Source: Sphingomonas sp. JUb134
GTDB lineage: Bacteria; Pseudomonadota; Alphaproteobacteria; Sphingomonadales; Sphingomonadaceae
Direction of reading: 5' to 3'
Assembly (NCBI RefSeq): GCF_004341505.2
Contig: NZ_SLYP02000001.1
Location: forward strand, 2,132,501-2,196,500
DNA: 64,000 bases
Below, piece by piece: positions 15,830 to 31,351 of this stretch; the first letter of the stretch is position 1; each line of letters begins with the position of its first letter. The position numbers and the translations under genes were made by a program. The notes under the pieces are model-generated. The model searched no databases and was not told where the DNA came from. It was given only the letters and a program-made list of their open reading frames with translations.

Positions 15830-18139
15830 TTACTCGGCGCGACGGCTCGCGTTCCAGTTCGGCGTCTGCTCTTGGCGCAGCTTCCGCACGAAGAAGTCGA
15901 ACTGGCGCCGCTGGACATAGTCGATCGGCCCGGTCGACCGCCCGACACTGTGCTCCTCGTTCGGAACCACCAGCAGCTCGAAGTCCTTCCCCGCGCGGAT
16001 CAGCGCGTCGGCGACCTGCATGGTCGAAGCTGGATCGACGTTGCTGTCCTGCTCGCCGACGATCATCAGCAGCTCGCCCTGGAGCTTTCCGGCATGGTCG
16101 GCGCCGGAGGCTGCCGCGTAGCTCTCGTCCACCGGCCAGCCGAGCCACTGTTCGTTCCAGCTGATCTTGTCCATGCGGTTGTCGTAGCAGCCGGCATAGG
16201 CGACCCCCGCCTTGTAGAAGTCGGGATGGAACAGCAGTGCGTTCAACGTGCTCTGGCCCCCGGCCGAGGCGCCGTAGATGCCGACGCGGCTGATGTCGTA
16301 GGAAGGATCCTTCGCCGCCAGCGCCTTGTGCCACAGGATGCGATCGGGAAAGCCGGAGTCCGCCAGGTTCTTCCACGCAACGTCGTGGAACGCCTTGGAG
16401 CGGTTGGCGGTGCCCATGCCGTCGATCTGCACCACGATGAAGCCGAGGTCCGCCTGCGCTTGCATGCCGATCACCTTGTCGCCGCCCGAATGATAGCCGA
16501 ACGGCCAGAACGCCTTGGGCACGAAGCTGTCGTGCGGCCCGGCGTAGATGTTCTCGATCACCGGATAGCGCTTGGTGGGATCATAGTCGCGTGGGCGCAC
16601 GATCAGGCCCCAGATGTCGGTCTTGCCGTCGCGGCCCTTGGCAACGAACGGCTCGGGCGGGCGGAAGCCGGCGGCGGTGAGGCGGCTGATGTCGCCACGT
16701 TCCAGCGTCGCGATCAGCCGACCGTCGCGCGCGTCGTGCAGCTCGGAGACGTTGGGCAGGTCCACCCGCGAATAGGTGTCGACGTAGCGCGTCATGTCGG
16801 GCGAGAACCGCACCTCGTGGGTCGCATCGGCGGTGGTCAGCGCCACCAGATTGCGGCCGTCGAAGTCCACTCGGAAATAGTGCTTATAATACGGGTCCTT
16901 GCCCGGATGCATGCCGCTCGCCGCGAACCAGATCTGGCGCGTGGCATCGTCGACGTGGACCACCTCGCGCACGACCCAATTGCCGCGCGTGACCTGGTTC
17001 TTCACCCGGCCGGTGCGGCCGTCGATGACATAGAGGTGGTTCCAGCCATCCCGTTCCGACGTCCACAGGATCTCCTGGCCAAGCCCGCCGACGTCATGGC
17101 TGAACCGCCGATCCCAGTAGAAGAAGGTCTTGGCATCCTCCGTCACCGCCGCATGGGCCGCGCCGGTCTCGGCATCGATAGAGATCACGCGTGCCTGCTG
17201 GTGGCCGCGGCGCAGATACTCGAGCGCAAAGCTGCGGCCGTCCTTGCGCCATTCGACGTCGGAGAGTTGATAGGGGTTGGGGAACAGCGTGTCCGGCACC
17301 TCGATCCGCCGCCGCGCCGCGACGTCGAACAGCACCGGCCGCTCCTGGTCCACCGCGTCGCCGGGCTTGGGGTAGAGCTGTGTCCGCACCTGCGGCTGGA
17401 GCGAGTCCGGCGGCGCCGCGGCCACACGCGTGACCTGCCGCTGGTATCCCGGCCGCACCCGATAGGCGACGAGCCGCCGCGAGTCCGGCGACCAGCGGAT
17501 CGTCTCGGGATCGTAGAAGTCGCCCGGCGTCCCGTCCGTGCTGAGGGCCACCGCATTGCTACCGTCGGCGCTGCGCACCACGACGTTATCGTCCACCACC
17601 AGTGCCTCATACTGCCCATCGGGCGAGCGGCGCGGGTAGTTGTCGGCAGGGACGCTCAGGTCGCGCACCACGCCGAAGCCGCGCGGTCGGCCGCGATCCT
17701 CCGCTTCCTGCTTTCCGCAGCGGTAGGTGGCCAGGTCGCACTGCCACGGCTCATAGCCGATCGCGAAGCGGATCGTCGCGCCCTCCCCGAAGGCAAAGCT
17801 TTCGAACGGCAGTCGCAGCGGGTCGACCTTGCTGCCCGTCGCCTGCCCGAGCGCGGCCGCCAGCCGCGCCGCATCGAACGACGGCGTCTTGGCAAGCGTC
17901 TGCGCATCCACGGTCACGAAGGCGAAGCCGCCCTCCACCGTCTTCCGATAGGCGAAGCGGCGCCCGTCCTCGCTCCAGGAGGCTTCCCCCGCCACATCGC
18001 GGGTTAGGAACATCCAATCCTGGCGCAGGTCGATCGAGCGTTCGAACGCCGCGCGATCGGGTGCGCCCGCCAGCGCCGGCACTGGCATGGCAACGAGCGC
18101 GGCAAGGGCGGCGCCGGCGAGCAGCTTGGAAAGGATCAT
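15830..18139 (-). CDS. Exported S9 family peptidase, dipeptidyl-peptidase IV-like
   Basis: A 769-residue serine peptidase with a signal peptide (about 1-24), an N-terminal beta-propeller (DPPIV_N region) and a C-terminal alpha/beta-hydrolase domain. The catalytic triad can be placed: S625 in YGASAGG, D698 in GEQDSN and H730 in EEHSVGR. Such enzymes remove N-terminal dipeptides, often X-Pro, from peptides in the periplasm. Its ATG is one base after the beta-galactosidase stop (TGA-C-ATG), so the two are coupled. In this operon it probably digests the peptide part of glycoproteins or glycopeptides. Exact specificity is not deducible. Confidence 0.92.
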   Translation of the reverse strand: MILSKLLAGAALAALVAMPVPALAGAPDRAAFERSIDLRQDWMFLTRDVAGEASWSEDGRRFAYRKTVEGGFAFVTVDAQTLAKTPSFDAARLAAALGQATGSKVDPLRLPFESFAFGEGATIRFAIGYEPWQCDLATYRCGKQEAEDRGRPRGFGVVRDLSVPADNYPRRSPDGQYEALVVDDNVVVRSADGSNAVALSTDGTPGDFYDPETIRWSPDSRRLVAYRVRPGYQRQVTRVAAAPPDSLQPQVRTQLYPKPGDAVDQERPVLFDVAARRRIEVPDTLFPNPYQLSDVEWRKDGRSFALEYLRRGHQQARVISIDAETGAAHAAVTEDAKTFFYWDRRFSHDVGGLGQEILWTSERDGWNHLYVIDGRTGRVKNQVTRGNWVVREVVHVDDATRQIWFAASGMHPGKDPYYKHYFRVDFDGRNLVALTTADATHEVRFSPDMTRYVDTYSRVDLPNVSELHDARDGRLIATLERGDISRLTAAGFRPPEPFVAKGRDGKTDIWGLIVRPRDYDPTKRYPVIENIYAGPHDSFVPKAFWPFGYHSGGDKVIGMQAQADLGFIVVQIDGMGTANRSKAFHDVAWKNLADSGFPDRILWHKALAAKDPSYDISRVGIYGASAGGQSTLNALLFHPDFYKAGVAYAGCYDNRMDKISWNEQWLGWPVDESYAAASGADHAGKLQGELLMIVGEQDSNVDPASTMQVADALIRAGKDFELLVVPNEEHSVGRSTGPIDYVQRRQFDFFVRKLRQEQTPNWNASRRAE

Positions 18140-18140
18140 G

Positions 18141-24340
<6,200 letters not shown>

Positions 24341-24398
24341 CGTGTTTCTCCCCTTTGAAAAATCCCTCGGGCGGAGAGAACACTAATCGAATACGAAA

Positions 24399-24414
24399 TG
24401 TCAAATACGTTATA
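24399..24414 (-). promoter_or_regulatory. Probable promoter elements of the glycan receptor gene
   Basis: The AT-rich stretch 24375-24425 stands out in this GC-rich window. On the minus strand it contains a consensus TTGACA (24399-24404) and a -10-like TATAAC (24409-24414). They are not correctly spaced with each other, so each would need a different partner. This marks the promoter region, not a mapped start. Confidence 0.3.
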
Positions 24415-24515
24415 CGATTCTGACATCACCCTGCACGGTTGGTGTCGGAGTGTTGCTTCGACGTTACGGTTTCAGGGCACAGCGGCCTGACCGCGCGCTC
24501 GCCGAATGCCGTTGG

Positions 24516-24533
24516 CTGTCATTTCGGTGTCAT
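24516..24533 (+). promoter_or_regulatory. Candidate PHO box (PhoB site) upstream of receptor/phosphatase genes
   Basis: The sequence CTGTCAT-TTCG-GTGTCAT is two 7-base direct repeats separated by 4 bases, which is the PHO-box layout (11-bp period); 13 of 14 repeat bases match a perfect CTGTCAT pair. It lies 89 bp before the GTG of the receptor that precedes a histidine acid phosphatase, a fitting target. A good -10 is not visible downstream. The box also lies upstream of the divergent receptor gene but far from its AT-rich promoter. Confidence 0.6.
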
Positions 24534-24622
24534 CGACGTGCCACGGGACTGTCTTTCGACGTGCCTAGGGAGCCGGCGGCCGCCGCGACGTCTGCGCCGG
24601 CCGCTTCCTGGGGGACTATCGC

Positions 24623-27427
24623 GTGCGAAACGCTCGAACTGCCCGCGCCATGTTGCGCACGGCTCTGCTTGCATCCACCCTGGCGCTTGGCGTCGCCGTT
24701 CCGGCCGCCGCGCGGGAGGTAACCGGAACCGTCGTCGACGCCAGCGGCACCCGCAGCCTGAGCGGCGCCGAACTCCGCATCGTCGAGCTCAACCGCGTCG
24801 TCGAGGCGAACCGCGACGGCCGCTTCCGCTTCGTGGACGTGGCGCCGGGCGAATACACCATCGTCGCACGCTACATCGGCGCGGCCGACGAGACCCGTCA
24901 CGTGACGGTGGTGGACGCCAGCGATCTGGTCGCCGATTTTGCTCTCGCGCCCGCCGGTGCGGCTGCGGACGACGCCGGCAGCATCCTGGTCGTCGGCCTC
25001 GCCGCCAACCAGGCCAGTGCCCTGTCGCAGAAGCGCTCCGCCGACGGCGTCGAAAGCGTGCTGTCGCGCGACGCCATCGGCCAGAACCCGGACCAGAACG
25101 TGGCAGAGGCGCTGCGCCGCGTTCCCGGCATCTCGGTGCAGGACGATCAGGGCGAGGGCCGCTTCGTGGTCGTCCGCGGCCTTGCGCCCGAGCTCAACAA
25201 CGTCTCGATCAACGGCGCCCGCATCCCCTCTCCCGAGGCCGAGAACCGCGCGCTGGCGCTCGACACCATCCCCTCGGAACTGGTCGGCTCGATCGAGGTC
25301 AAGAAGACGCTCACCCCCGACATGGACGCCGACACCATCGGCGGCTCGATCGAGGTCAAGACCACCAGCGCCTTCGATCGCAAGAAGGACCTGCTGAGCT
25401 TCAGCTTCGAAGAGTCCTACAACGACCTGCGCGACCGCGCCTCGCCGAAGGGCTCGGTGGACTTCTCCAAGCGCATCACCCCCGATTTCGGCATCTCCGG
25501 CGGCGCGTCCTACTATCGTCGCCGCTTCGGAACCGATGGCGTGGAGGCGTCCGACTGGACGCGCAGCGATGCCGGCATCGCCTATCCGGAAGAGGTCGAC
25601 TATCGCGCCTATGACGTGACGCGCACGCGCATGGCAGGATCCCTCTCGCTCGACTGGCGCCCGGCCGCCAGCACCACCCTCTACGCGCGCGGCATCGTCA
25701 GCTCCTTCCGCGACGACGAGCTGCGTAGCCGCCTGCGCTTCACCTTCGGGGGTGAGCCGGTCAGCGGCGACGCAGGCAGCGCCAGCTTCCTCTCCGGTGC
25801 AGGCTCGGACAACCGCATCCGCGTCCGCCGCGAGATGAAGGACCGCACCGAGATCCAGAACGTCTATTCCGGCACGGTCGGCGGCAAGACCGAGGCGGGT
25901 CTCTGGACGATCGACTACTCGGGCAGCTATTCCTATTCCGAGGAAAGCGAGCCCAACCGCCAGGACACGATCTTCGACCGCCGCTTCCAGGCAGGCGCCA
26001 GCCAGCTCGGCGTGACGCTGTCCGGGCTCGACACGCAGACGCCCGAATACAGCGTGAGCGACCAGGGCCGCTTCACGGACGGAAGCGATCCCATGAGCGC
26101 CATCGAGACGACGGATGGCCTCAGCACCGACGACGAATGGGCCGCGCGCCTGGACGTCGCCCGCGACATCCCGCTCGCCTCCGGCACGCTGCAGGTGAAG
26201 GCGGGCTTCAAGGGCCGTTTCCGCACCAAGCAGTACGACCTCGACTTCAACAGCTATGACGAGCTGACCGATGGCGACTTCCCGACGCTCTCCGGCCTCT
26301 CGCGCTCGATCGGCAGCAAGGGGCTGGTCGACATGAACCCCGCCGTCGATCCGCTGGCCGTGCGCGGCTGGTTCCAGGCGAACCGGGATCGCCTGGTCCG
26401 GAACGACGACGACAGCATCCTCTCCAGCCTGTCGGCAAGCTATGCCGTCGATGAGGACATCTACGCTGGTTACGGCCAGCTCCGCTACGACAGCGGCGCG
26501 CTCCGGGCGGTCGGTGGCGTCCGCATGGAGCACACCGAGAACAAGATGCGCGGCTATGCGATCGATACGGACACGGTGGAAGCCACCCCCGTCACCTTCG
26601 ACCGCAGCTACACCAACTGGATGCCCAGCCTGAACCTGCGCTTCGAGCCCACCACGAAGCTGGTGCTGCGGGCGGCGGTGACCCGCAGCCTGGTGCGCCC
26701 CAACGTTTCCGATCTCGCGCCGCGTTTCTCCTACAATGCCACGGACGGCGAGGGCGAATTCGGAAACCCAGAGCTCAAGCCCTATCGCTCCTGGAACTTC
26801 GACGCATCGGCCGAATATTATTTCGCCGACAACGCGCTCGCCGAGGTCGCGGTGTTCCACAAGCGGGTGTCGGACTTCATCTTCCAGTCGCGGATCGACG
26901 ACTACGACTTCGGCGGCGTCGTGATCGACGAGGCAACCGTCCCCTTGAACGGCGACACCGCCAAGGTCTCGGGCGTCGAGCTCAACCTCCAGGCAGCGCT
27001 GAACTTCCTGCCGTCGCCGCTCGACGGGCTGCTGGTCGGCGGCAACTATACCTATGTCGATACCAGTGCGACGCTCTACGGTCGCGAGCTGACGCTGCCG
27101 GGCAGCTCCAAGCACATCTGGAACGCCTTCGTCGGCTATGACAAGGGTCCGCTCCAGCTGCGGGCCAGCGGCACCTATCGCGGCCGCTACCTCGACGAGG
27201 TCACCGCCGATGGCGACGGCGACATCTATGTCGATCATCGCCTGCTGTTCGACGTGGGCGCCAAGCTGCGGGTCGCGCCGGGCGTCCAGCTCACTGCCGA
27301 CTTCGTCAACATCGGCACCGAGCCGTTCGATCGCTACTATTCGGGCACCGATGCCGGCGGTCGCCGCATCGCCCAGCACGAGGAATATGGCTGGACGGGC
27401 AAGTTCGGCTTCAAGATCACGATGTGA
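24623..27427 (+). CDS. TonB-dependent receptor with N-terminal carboxypeptidase-regulatory-like domain
   Basis: A 934-residue outer-membrane transporter. After a signal peptide (about 1-32) comes a carboxypeptidase-regulatory-like fold (about 33-110: VTGTVVDASGTRSLSGA to FRFVDVAPGEYTIVARYIG). The plug (QNPDQNVAEALRRVPGISVQ, FVVVRGL) and a barrel of about 700 residues follow. This is the Xanthomonas/Caulobacter receptor type. The GTG at 24623 follows GGGGG; an ATG at 24650 is an alternative. The next gene, 20 bp downstream, is a histidine acid phosphatase, and a PHO-box-like site lies upstream. The ligand may therefore be a phosphorylated organic compound such as phytate; this is inferred from context only. 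Confidence 0.91.
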   Translation: MRNARTARAMLRTALLASTLALGVAVPAAAREVTGTVVDASGTRSLSGAELRIVELNRVVEANRDGRFRFVDVAPGEYTIVARYIGAADETRHVTVVDASDLVADFALAPAGAAADDAGSILVVGLAANQASALSQKRSADGVESVLSRDAIGQNPDQNVAEALRRVPGISVQDDQGEGRFVVVRGLAPELNNVSINGARIPSPEAENRALALDTIPSELVGSIEVKKTLTPDMDADTIGGSIEVKTTSAFDRKKDLLSFSFEESYNDLRDRASPKGSVDFSKRITPDFGISGGASYYRRRFGTDGVEASDWTRSDAGIAYPEEVDYRAYDVTRTRMAGSLSLDWRPAASTTLYARGIVSSFRDDELRSRLRFTFGGEPVSGDAGSASFLSGAGSDNRIRVRREMKDRTEIQNVYSGTVGGKTEAGLWTIDYSGSYSYSEESEPNRQDTIFDRRFQAGASQLGVTLSGLDTQTPEYSVSDQGRFTDGSDPMSAIETTDGLSTDDEWAARLDVARDIPLASGTLQVKAGFKGRFRTKQYDLDFNSYDELTDGDFPTLSGLSRSIGSKGLVDMNPAVDPLAVRGWFQANRDRLVRNDDDSILSSLSASYAVDEDIYAGYGQLRYDSGALRAVGGVRMEHTENKMRGYAIDTDTVEATPVTFDRSYTNWMPSLNLRFEPTTKLVLRAAVTRSLVRPNVSDLAPRFSYNATDGEGEFGNPELKPYRSWNFDASAEYYFADNALAEVAVFHKRVSDFIFQSRIDDYDFGGVVIDEATVPLNGDTAKVSGVELNLQAALNFLPSPLDGLLVGGNYTYVDTSATLYGRELTLPGSSKHIWNAFVGYDKGPLQLRASGTYRGRYLDEVTADGDGDIYVDHRLLFDVGAKLRVAPGVQLTADFVNIGTEPFDRYYSGTDAGGRRIAQHEEYGWTGKFGFKITM

Positions 27428-27447
27428 GCGGCAGGAAGGGACCGGAA

Positions 27448-28722
27448 ATGACCCAGTATCTGGCAGGCGCTGCGCTCGCGATCCTCGCGCTCGCGCAGTC
27501 CGCCGTGGCCCAACCCGCGCCGGACGCACCGCCTGCGGGCGCGCTCAAGCTCGATCGCGTCGTGCTGCTGATGCGGCACGGCGTGCGCCCTTCGACCAAG
27601 TTCCCGGCGACGCCGGTCGGCACCACTCGCGATCCGTGGCCGGCCTGGTCGACGGCCGCGGGCGACCTCACCCCGCACGGCGCAGAGGCGATCCGTCGCC
27701 TCGGCGCCTATGACCGCGCGCTGTTCGCGCAGCAGGGCTTGCTGCCCGCATCCGGCTGCGCTGCCCCGGGCACGGTCGTCGCCTGGGCCAGTTCCGCTTC
27801 TCGCGCGATCAAGACCGGCAAGGCGTTTCTGGAAACGCTCCAGCCCGGCTGCGCGGTTCCGCTCGACCATCCCGTGAACGAGGACGACGACGCCGTCTTC
27901 CATCCGCTCGACGGCAGCATGAAGATCGACGGCCAAAAGGCACTGGCCTCCGCCCAGGCGCTGCTGCCGCCGGGGGGCATCGCGGGGGAAGTCGCACGCA
28001 ACGCCGATGCCTTCGCCGTGCTGGAGCGCGTCATCGGCTGCTGCCCGGGTGAAGCGTGCGGGACGACTGCCGCGAAGCACCAGCCGGCCTGCACGAGCCG
28101 CCGTGAGACCCGGCTGGTGGCGGAGCAGGGCGATAAGCCCGACCTCGACGGCGCGCTCGGCTTTGCCTCCACCGCCGGCCAGACGATCCTGCTCCAGTAT
28201 CTGGAGGGGATGCCGATGCGCTCCGTCGGCTGGGGACGTGCGTCCAAGCGCGACATCCAGACGATGCTGCGCTTCCACCCGGTCAAGTTCCGCTACGAGA
28301 CCCGCCCGGCCTATGTCGCGGAGCGCGTGGCGGCGCCGATCGCGCGCCGGATCGGAATGGCGCTGAACCAGGGCGATGCGCGGGTGACGCTGCTGTTCGG
28401 CCATGACAGCAACCTGGCGGCGCTGGGCGGCTTCTACGACCTTCACTGGACGATGGCCGATTATCCGGCGGACGACATCGCGCCGGGCGGGGCAATCGGG
28501 TTTGAACGCTGGAGCGACGCGGCCGGCAACGGCTTCGTCCGCGCGTTCGTGCAGGCGCAGACGATGGATCAGGTCCGCAACCTCACCCAGCTTGGCAAGC
28601 GCAACGCGCCGGACCGTCGCTACATCGCCATTCCGGGCTGCGCCGCCGCGCAAACGCCGTGCTCGCTCGCGACCTTCAACCGCATCACCGCCGCCAAGCT
28701 CGCGAGCCCGGCGGAGCGCTGA
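27448..28722 (+). CDS. Exported histidine acid phosphatase (phytase-like)
   Basis: A 424-residue periplasmic phosphomonoesterase of the branch-2 histidine phosphatase superfamily. A signal peptide (about 1-22, ending AVAQP) is followed by the catalytic R43-H44-G-V-R47-P motif, whose His forms the phospho-intermediate. The proton-donor pair H319-D320 (FGHDSNL) is near the C-terminus. Six or more cysteines in the alpha domain fit an exported disulfide-bonded enzyme. The ATG at 27448 follows AAGGGACCGGAA; an upstream in-frame GTG exists but lacks a signal-like N-terminus. Relatives include AppA phytase and glucose-1-phosphatase, and the substrate cannot be settled here. It is co-transcribed with the receptor and probably PhoB controlled. 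Confidence 0.9.
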   Translation: MTQYLAGAALAILALAQSAVAQPAPDAPPAGALKLDRVVLLMRHGVRPSTKFPATPVGTTRDPWPAWSTAAGDLTPHGAEAIRRLGAYDRALFAQQGLLPASGCAAPGTVVAWASSASRAIKTGKAFLETLQPGCAVPLDHPVNEDDDAVFHPLDGSMKIDGQKALASAQALLPPGGIAGEVARNADAFAVLERVIGCCPGEACGTTAAKHQPACTSRRETRLVAEQGDKPDLDGALGFASTAGQTILLQYLEGMPMRSVGWGRASKRDIQTMLRFHPVKFRYETRPAYVAERVAAPIARRIGMALNQGDARVTLLFGHDSNLAALGGFYDLHWTMADYPADDIAPGGAIGFERWSDAAGNGFVRAFVQAQTMDQVRNLTQLGKRNAPDRRYIAIPGCAAAQTPCSLATFNRITAAKLASPAER

Positions 28723-28736
28723 TCGAGCGGATCAGC
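28718..28736. terminator. Bidirectional stem-loop between convergent genes
   Basis: A perfect 7-bp inverted repeat GCTGATC / GATCAGC with a 5-base loop covers the stop codons of both the acid phosphatase and the facing aminotransferase gene, which are only 9 bp apart. No T-tract is seen. Confidence 0.45.
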
Positions 28737-29874
28737 CGGCGACGCGCGCCTGGTTCGGAAGCCAGGCGCGCAGCCGCTCGATCGCTTCCTCCACCAGCGG
28801 CGTCGCCACGGCGAAGCTGAAGCGCACGAACCGGCGGCCTCGCACCGGATCGAAGTCGACTCCGGGGGCGGTCGCGATGCCGGTGTCCGTCAGCATCCGC
28901 TTGCAGAAGCCAATGCTGTCGTCCGTCAGGTGCGCGACCGAGGCGTAGATGTAGAAGGCGCCGTCCGGTGGCGCGATCTCGCCGAGGCCAAGCTCGGGCA
29001 GCGCGTCCAGCAGCAGCGCGCGGTTGCGGCGATAGGTCCCGACATGCCCCTCCAGTTCCTCCGGCGCGTCGAAGGCGGCGAGCGCGGCATGCTGGCTCAG
29101 CGACGGCGGCGTCAGGAACAAATTGCCCATCCGCTTGCGCGCTTCCTCGACCAGGTCGGCCGGCGCCACCATCCAGCCGAGCCGCCATCCGGCCATGCTG
29201 AAGTATTTCGAGAAGCTGTTGAGGATGATCGCGTCCTCGGAGTGGCGCAGCATCGTGTCCGCCGCCATGCCATAGCTCAGCCCGTGGTAGATCTCGTCCG
29301 AGAGGATGCGGATCCCGCGCGCCCGGCACAGCTCGGCGATGCCGGCGAGTTCATCGCTTGGGATGATCGTGCCGGTCGGATTGGCGGGGCTCGCCAGGAT
29401 CAGCCCCTTGGGAGCGGGGTCGAGCACCCCCAGTGCCTCGCGCGACATCTGGAAGCGCACCTCCTCGCCGCAGTCGATCTCGACCGGCTGCATGTGCAGC
29501 GCGCGCAGCGTGTTGCGATAGGCGACATAGCCCGGCCGCGCCGTCGCCACCCGGTCGCCCGGCTCGAAGGCGGTGGCGAGCGCCAGCACCAGGGCCGGCG
29601 ACGCGCCGCAGGTCAGAAGGATGCGTTCCGCCGCGACCTCTACGCCATAGCGCTCGCCATAATGCCGGGCGATCCGCGCCTTCAGCGCCGGGCTCTCCCA
29701 GTACCCCATCGCATCGTTGTCGAGCACCTGGTGCGCAGCCGCGATCGCGGTGCTCGGTGCGCCGGTGGAGGGCTGGCCGAACTCCATGTGGATGATCGAC
29801 CGCCCCTCCTGCTTGAGCCGGTGGGCAAGCTGGCTGATGGCGATGGCATGAAAGGGTTCGACGGTGCTGCGCAT
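28732..29874 (-). CDS. PLP-dependent class I/II aminotransferase
   Basis: A 380-residue cytoplasmic fold-type I aminotransferase. The PLP lysine is K223 in NSFSKYFSMAGWRLGW. The cofactor-binding ASPANPTGT and SDEIYHGL segments and the C-terminal substrate-carboxylate Arg in RRFVRFSF are present. The ATG at 29874 has GGAATGGGG upstream and gives the normal family start (MRSTVEPFHAIAISQLAHRL). It is close to the AspC/Ala-type aminotransferases; the amino-donor range is not resolved. An aromatic/aspartate-type aminotransferase gene lies upstream in the same direction, separated by a repeat-bearing gap. Confidence 0.88.
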   Translation of the reverse strand: MRSTVEPFHAIAISQLAHRLKQEGRSIIHMEFGQPSTGAPSTAIAAAHQVLDNDAMGYWESPALKARIARHYGERYGVEVAAERILLTCGASPALVLALATAFEPGDRVATARPGYVAYRNTLRALHMQPVEIDCGEEVRFQMSREALGVLDPAPKGLILASPANPTGTIIPSDELAGIAELCRARGIRILSDEIYHGLSYGMAADTMLRHSEDAIILNSFSKYFSMAGWRLGWMVAPADLVEEARKRMGNLFLTPPSLSQHAALAAFDAPEELEGHVGTYRRNRALLLDALPELGLGEIAPPDGAFYIYASVAHLTDDSIGFCKRMLTDTGIATAPGVDFDPVRGRRFVRFSFAVATPLVEEAIERLRAWLPNQARVAG

Positions 29875-29929
29875 CCGCGCCCCATTCCACGACACCGCAC
29901 CGCGCGCCAGCCCCTCGAGCAACCGAGTA

Positions 29930-29952
29930 CCCCGGCGAAGGCGGGGGCCCAG
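29930..29952 (+). repeat. Intergenic palindromic repeat, module A (copy 2)
   Basis: CCCCGGCGAAGGCGGGGG followed by CCCAG, between the two aminotransferase genes. One base differs from copy 3 within the palindrome. Confidence 0.7.
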
Positions 29953-29994
29953 TGGCAACATCCTCGCAACAGGACGCCCGCTCTCCACCTCCGT

Positions 29995-30016
29995 GCTCCT
30001 GCCTGCGCAGGAGCAC
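29995..30016 (+). repeat. Intergenic palindromic repeat, module B (copy 2)
   Basis: GCTCCTGC / GCAGGAGC inverted repeat plus AC, 42 bp after module A and in the same orientation as the pair at 5976-6090. It lies just past the stop codon of the aspartate/aromatic aminotransferase gene. Confidence 0.7.
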
Positions 30017-30020
30017 GAGA

Positions 30021-31211
30021 CTAGCCGACCTGTGCTTCGACCAGCGCCTTGAGCGCCTCCCCGAACCGCGCGATGCTCGCCTCACTGAACCCGGCGATGT
30101 TGATGCGCCCGGACGCCGCCATGTAGATCGCATGGTGCTCGCGCAGCCACGCCACCTGGCTGCGGGTGAGGGGCAGGGTTGCGAACATGCCTTTGCCGCG
30201 CGCGATCGGCGCCAGGTCGATGCTCCCGATCGTGCCGAGCGCGCTGACACCCTGGCGCAGCGTCACCAGCCGCTCCCGCATCGCATCCAGCTCCGCGCGC
30301 CACTCGGCGGTAAGCGCCGCATCCTCCAGCACGATCCGCGCGACGGCCGCGCCATGGTCCGGCGGCATCGACCAGTTGGCCCGCGCCAGCGCCAAGAGGT
30401 TGGAATAGAGGATCGCACTCGCCTCTGCGTCCGGCGCCACCGTCCACAGCGCGCCCGTGCGCTCGCGATAGAGCGCGAAGTTCTTGTCGCACGAATAGGC
30501 AAGCAGCCCGTGCCGGCAGCGCGCCAGCACCGCGCGCGCACCCGCCGCGTCGACGTCCCAGCCGTCGCCCAGCCCCTGATAGGCCAGGTCCACGAACGGC
30601 ACGAGCCCGCGCACTTCCACCCGCTCGGCGATCTCCGCCCACAGCGCCGCATCCGGGTCGATACCGGTCGGGTTATGGCAGCAGCCGTGCAGCAGCACCG
30701 CGTCGCCGGGCGCAGCCTTGTCCAGCGCCGCAAGCAGCGCCGCCCCGTCCAGCGTCTGGCTCGCCACGTCGAACGCGTCGAACGCCTCCGGCGTCAGCCC
30801 CGCCGCGGCAAAGATCGGCGCGTGGTTCGGCCAGCTCGGCGTTGCGATCCAGATGCGCGAGACGCCCGCACGGGCGAGCAGCTCCGCGCCCAGCCGCAGC
30901 GCGCCGGTTCCCCCCGGCGTCTGAATGCCCGCAAGCCGCTCGGCTGGGACGGCATCGCCCAGCACCAGCGGCGCGAGTGCGGCGACGAAGCCCGCATCGC
31001 CCTCCGGCCCCAGGTAGGACTTGCTGTCCTGCGTCGCGAGCAGCCGTTCCTCCGCCTTCTTCACCGCGCGCATCACCGGCGTGCCGCCCGCAGCGTCGCG
31101 GAACACGCCCACGCCCAGGTCCAGCTTGAACGGCCGCGGGTCGTCGCGGTAGGCGCCGATCAGCGCCAGCAACGGATCGGCAGGCAGGAGCGAAAGCTGT
31201 TCGAAGGCCAT
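30021..31211 (-). CDS. Aspartate/aromatic amino acid aminotransferase (TyrB/AspC type)
   Basis: A 396-residue cytoplasmic PLP enzyme that exchanges amino groups between aspartate or aromatic amino acids and 2-oxoglutarate. Family features: LDLGVGVFRD near the N-terminus, KSYLGPEGD, HGCCHNPTGID, FVDLAYQGLGDGW and the PLP lysine K243 in SCDKNFALYRERTGAL. Class Ia enzymes usually have Ser-x-Ser before this Lys; here it is Ser-Cys-Asp. The C-terminal GRINIAGF carries the substrate-binding Arg. The ATG at 31211 is chosen for GGAAGAGATC directly upstream. It diverges from the GST gene. Confidence 0.92.
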   Translation of the reverse strand: MAFEQLSLLPADPLLALIGAYRDDPRPFKLDLGVGVFRDAAGGTPVMRAVKKAEERLLATQDSKSYLGPEGDAGFVAALAPLVLGDAVPAERLAGIQTPGGTGALRLGAELLARAGVSRIWIATPSWPNHAPIFAAAGLTPEAFDAFDVASQTLDGAALLAALDKAAPGDAVLLHGCCHNPTGIDPDAALWAEIAERVEVRGLVPFVDLAYQGLGDGWDVDAAGARAVLARCRHGLLAYSCDKNFALYRERTGALWTVAPDAEASAILYSNLLALARANWSMPPDHGAAVARIVLEDAALTAEWRAELDAMRERLVTLRQGVSALGTIGSIDLAPIARGKGMFATLPLTRSQVAWLREHHAIYMAASGRINIAGFSEASIARFGEALKALVEAQVG

Positions 31212-31351
31212 GATCTCTTCCGAATGGAGCAACGCGTCACGATTGTCGCGTCGGACAAGCGGCGACGGTTAGCCCCGCGGCGGCCCCCGGCGCAATCGCC
31301 TTGCAGCCATCCGCAGCCCCCGGCGTTGGGCAGCCCAGCAGGAGGCACTGG

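Noticed and set aside
15872..18007. 711-residue plus-strand ORF opposite the S9 peptidase
   Set aside because: Antisense shadow: no recognisable domain, while the opposite strand has a complete catalytic triad and signal peptide.
24530..27529. 999-residue minus-strand ORF opposite the second TonB receptor
   Set aside because: Low-information composition and it covers the whole receptor gene; the plus strand has the real plug and barrel motifs.
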